Shown here: positions 60,840-64,000 of the stretch, piece after piece
How the letters are laid out: each line of letters starts with the position of its first letter
Numbering within the stretch: the stretch's first letter is position 1
Assembly: GCA_022747635.1 (NCBI GenBank)
Contig: JAKTNV010000001.1
Location: forward strand, 30,421,990 to 30,485,989
Direction: 5' to 3'
Source of the DNA: Hetaerina americana
Taxonomy: Eukaryota > Arthropoda > Insecta > Odonata > Calopterygidae
DNA: 64,000 nt
Notes under the pieces: model-generated
The model's database searches: none
What the model was told of the DNA's origin: nothing
The model's input: only the letters and a program-made list of their open reading frames with translations
Program-made: the position numbers and the translations under genes

Positions 60840-61760
60840 TGATCAACGGAAGGGCAAGGTTAAACGATTCGAAGTTGGGATCCGTTCACTCCTGAAGGGT
60901 GGTGATCTAATTAAAAGACCGAAGGCGGAGGAGAGAGAGGGATGGAATGGGGATGTGGCGACGGGGGAAAGGAGTGAGGGAGAGGAAGGGGTGAGAGAGA
61001 ACGGGCGGGAGGCAGAAGAGGAGAGGGCAGAGAGGGAGAGGGAAGGACTCGTTCTGCGGAAGGAGCCGTCCTTTGCAGCCCTACATCCTTTGCTCTCTCC
61101 CTCACCCCTTCTCCCACGAAGGAGGAAAGGGTGAAGCGGGCAACGACCTTGGTTCTGCCACGGAGGATGGCTCTCCTATGTTTTCATCCCCCTCGCCCCC
61201 CTCAGCCCGTGCGGCCGCGGTCTGTCCTCCCCACCCCCACTCCTCCCCCATCGCGCCCATTCGCCGTCATCTGTTACCCGCGAAAGAGGGGGAGGGAGAC
61301 GCGTCGCCCGGCCGAGGACGGAACGCGTTTGTTTGTGAAGGGGGGTTGGGAGGAGGGTGATGGTGGGCTGTATGCTCTGGGGTTGGAGGCACGACCGCCG
61401 AGGTATATACAAGAGTATATCTCGGTGGTCATGGTCGAGGGCAAGGCGGGGAGAGGCGAGGTGTCTGGGGGGAGGAGCGCGTCATCGTCTCTTCTGTCCG
61501 TGGATCGAGGGAGCATTCATGTCGCGCCCCAAAGCGGTTGACCGTTGGGACGTACATGCGAGGACGACGGGGCGCCAGGTTGGATACCGAGAGGCGGATT
61601 CATGCTTGCGGCAGCCGGCATACGCTCCCTCTCAACACTTCCCACCTCCTCTTCCCTACTGCTGAGGTCTTCCTCTCTATCCCTTCCCATCCGGGAAACG
61701 ACGGCACCCGCGGGGAGTGGCGGTGGTGCGAGACTTGACGGATGCTAGTAGATCCGTGTT
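60840..61760. promoter_or_regulatory. strong CpG island with polypurine and C-rich tracts
   Basis: Polypurine at about 60918-61050, C-rich at about 61185-61260, then CpG-dense sequence to about 61735. Overlapping frames (61073-61360, 61131-61541, 61357-61665 plus; 61176-61412, 61274-61516 minus) have no known domains. Together with the previous island this is a nearly 2-kb GC-rich cluster and a good candidate for a transcription start region. Confidence 0.45.
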
Positions 61761-64000
61761 TGTTTACCCAGAGAGTGTGATTCGATTCTTCCCTCTCTTC
61801 GTCTTCTTCGTTCCACTTTTTGGGGCACGGAGTGTTTTATAAATCATTCCGCAAGAGGTTTTTTTTAGCGCCGTCAGCATTTCAAGGTGTCTCAGAGGGT
61901 TCTAAATTTATGACAAGGACAGCCCCGACAAGCGCTTTGCAGATATTCGCCATTGAAAAACTGGTCCTGAGTGACGAAAAGCAAGAATAATGTCACTTGC
62001 TTTTGGCAAAGGAGGCCTAGAATATTTTTATTTCAGATGTTGTTTTCCGAATAGGCACAAAGTGGAATTTTGTCTCGTTCACCCCACCGACACACATTCC
62101 GTCAATTAAAGTTGGTGAGTTTTTCTATAATTGGCGAACGTCCACTTAATATTACAAAAATTTTTTACAGAGGGTGAGTAACTGTGTTTTCTAATGACAA
62201 AAAGTTGTAATTATATTTCCTAGGGACGCGAAAAGAAGTTGTTTTACTCTTCCCTGAAAAATGTGGTTTCCGTGAATAAGCTCTCCGAAATCCCATTTGA
62301 AAGGATTTTTAAAACATATAATTTGAAGGTAGCAAGTGACTAGATGGTACATGAATTATCAGGACTTTGACTTTATAAACTGTAGGTAAGGGATGATTAC
62401 TATTTGTTTCCATTTTAATAACTTGAAATTATTTCGCTAGACAATTTGTGGGACCTTATTTGGACATCAATACCTCTAATGGCTAGAAATACTGATCACA
62501 TGAGGATAACATTGATTTTTGAAGGTGGAAATTCTCAGGTGGTCCATGTGTACAAAAACGCAGCACAGAGAATACTATGATCCAACACGTAAAAACGTTG
62601 AGCCTATTTTTCAGCGTTAAGCACAAACATTCCGAATATATGTGTATTACCACTGTGCCCATATGCATGTATGTCGACCATGTGTTCACTTCTACGAGCG
62701 GTGGTAAGGGTTTTGCCTTTGAGTCAACTTGTTTGCTTCCTTAACTTGAAATGTTTAGGACAGAATAAAAAACTTTGTTGATGGCAAGAAAAGTTTATTA
62801 TGGCAAGGTCGTTTTAATGGCATTTGTAACTTCACCAATTTGTCGGAGATGAAGATGTCTCAACGCAATGAATCTGATCGTACTATAATATAATTTTTGT
62901 GAATTAAGAGTACATTTTATTACTCAACATGAGATGTCACAAGTTTGACAATTAAACTTAAAACAATGACTTGGTGAAATTTTTTATTGAATTCTAATAT
63001 ATTAACCCCGAAGAAGGTTTTTGATTATTGAAATGAAGGCGTTATAGCATTTAATGGGCAGTAATCTGAAGTGTTTCTCATAGATTGGACTACAAATACG
63101 TACTACTACGTGCTACATTTTATATTTGAACTGTGGCATAAAACTACTTGTTTTAGCTGTGTTATTGTCACCCCGAATTATGGATTGCAAAGAGAGATTC
63201 CCTAAAGAAAGTAACTTTAAAGGAATCAGGAATTCACATGCGTTGAAAATACCTTGAAAGTTTAAAAAATTCGAGAAGATATACATGCATTTACTTTTAG
63301 AAATGTGAAACCATAGTAATTGATGTCGTGTAAAAAAATTAAGCAATGCTTCTGTTGAGGTGGGATGGTAGATTGAATAACAGAGAGTGGAAAACATTAT
63401 GCATCTACGTAGCAATACCAAAGAATATATTAATAAATTAGTTAATTTCCAAGTGAAATCCATGTAATACTAAGAAAATGCACACCAAAATAAACATATA
63501 TTTGGATTTTACACACTATATTGGTGAAAGATGGGATATAAAACAATAGAGAGGCATTTAAATATCTTTCTGGATGTAAGCTGGTCTGAGTGGCCTGGCA
63601 AATGAATATATTGTAGGAATTGAGGGAGGTTTATAATATATAATAAAAGAGGGTGAAACTAACTGTGTAGGCCATACACCGAACTGTGATCTTAAATAGC
63701 AAAAACAATTTGAAGAAAAGAGGAAGGAAAAAAGAAAAGAGAAAAATGAGGAAAATTTTATGGAACAGTCGAATAAATGGATGGGAAAGAGAGCATGCAC
63801 AGAAATAAAAAGTCCGCTAATGACGGAAAAAGAATGAGAAGGCTTCAGGGTAGAGCCCTTCAGTATAATTTGATTTGATAATTGTAATACTCAACCTTCC
63901 CAGGTGTAGGTAAAAGATAGTGGAAGGATAGATCAGAGTACCGTCTCCTTATACATATGTGAGATGCCGTGGCAATGAAGCAATTGTGGTCATCAACAAT
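61761..64000. other. AT-rich sequence, no gene seen
   Basis: A 116-codon minus-strand frame (63113-63463) has hydrophobic stretches but no known domain. No repeat or RNA gene recognised up to the window end. Confidence 0.5.

Noticed and set aside
1..64000. CRISPR arrays, operons, prophage or plasmid functions
   Set aside because: No regularly spaced direct repeats and no bacterial-type gene organisation; the sequence is eukaryotic.
1..64000. Conserved miRNA genes (let-7, bantam, miR-1, miR-8, miR-9, miR-10, miR-100 seeds)
   Set aside because: I looked for their mature sequences by eye and found none. A covariance or small-RNA search would be decisive.

Overview
This window looks like nuclear DNA from an arthropod, most likely an insect. 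Most of it is AT-rich with scattered GC-rich islands. It carries microsatellites, a mariner element, tRNA-derived SINEs and decayed non-LTR retrotransposons. There is no operon structure, no recurring ribosome-binding sites and no long run of open frames. I found no exon of a host protein-coding gene that I could recognise. The window is probably intergenic or lies inside a large intron. The taxon is an inference from the repeats, and I cannot name a species.

Layout: 1-9 kb is AT-rich, with a doubtful LINE relic (1.3-1.9 kb), a CpG-dense island (2.8-3.6 kb) and the most striking structure in the window, a perfect 175-bp inverted repeat at 4228-4652. From 8 to 14 kb there are SINE copies, long (TA)n and (TG)n microsatellites and a short repeat with a central hairpin. 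A nearly complete mariner element lies on the minus strand at 15563-16885. It has TA target duplications, 27-bp terminal inverted repeats and an aspartate triad, but one frameshift. From 22 to 28 kb there is an island, an internally deleted mariner-like element, a full-length SINE with target duplications, a separate mariner-like C-terminus and a reverse-transcriptase relic. From 28 to 33 kb little is recognisable apart from a second copy of the hairpin repeat.

From 33 to 62 kb, CpG-dense islands of 0.4-1.2 kb recur, many with polypurine or polypyrimidine tracts. Among them lie LINE relics (35.3-35.8, 46.6-46.9 and 49.3-49.8 kb), more SINE copies and small hairpins. The islands are the best candidates for regulatory elements or 5' ends of transcripts, but nothing in the sequence alone proves this.

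At least two SINE families are present. Family A has two full-length copies, each bounded by short direct repeats. Family B has six copies or fragments. All recognisable transposon proteins are broken. The mariner at 15.6-16.9 kb is the youngest-looking.
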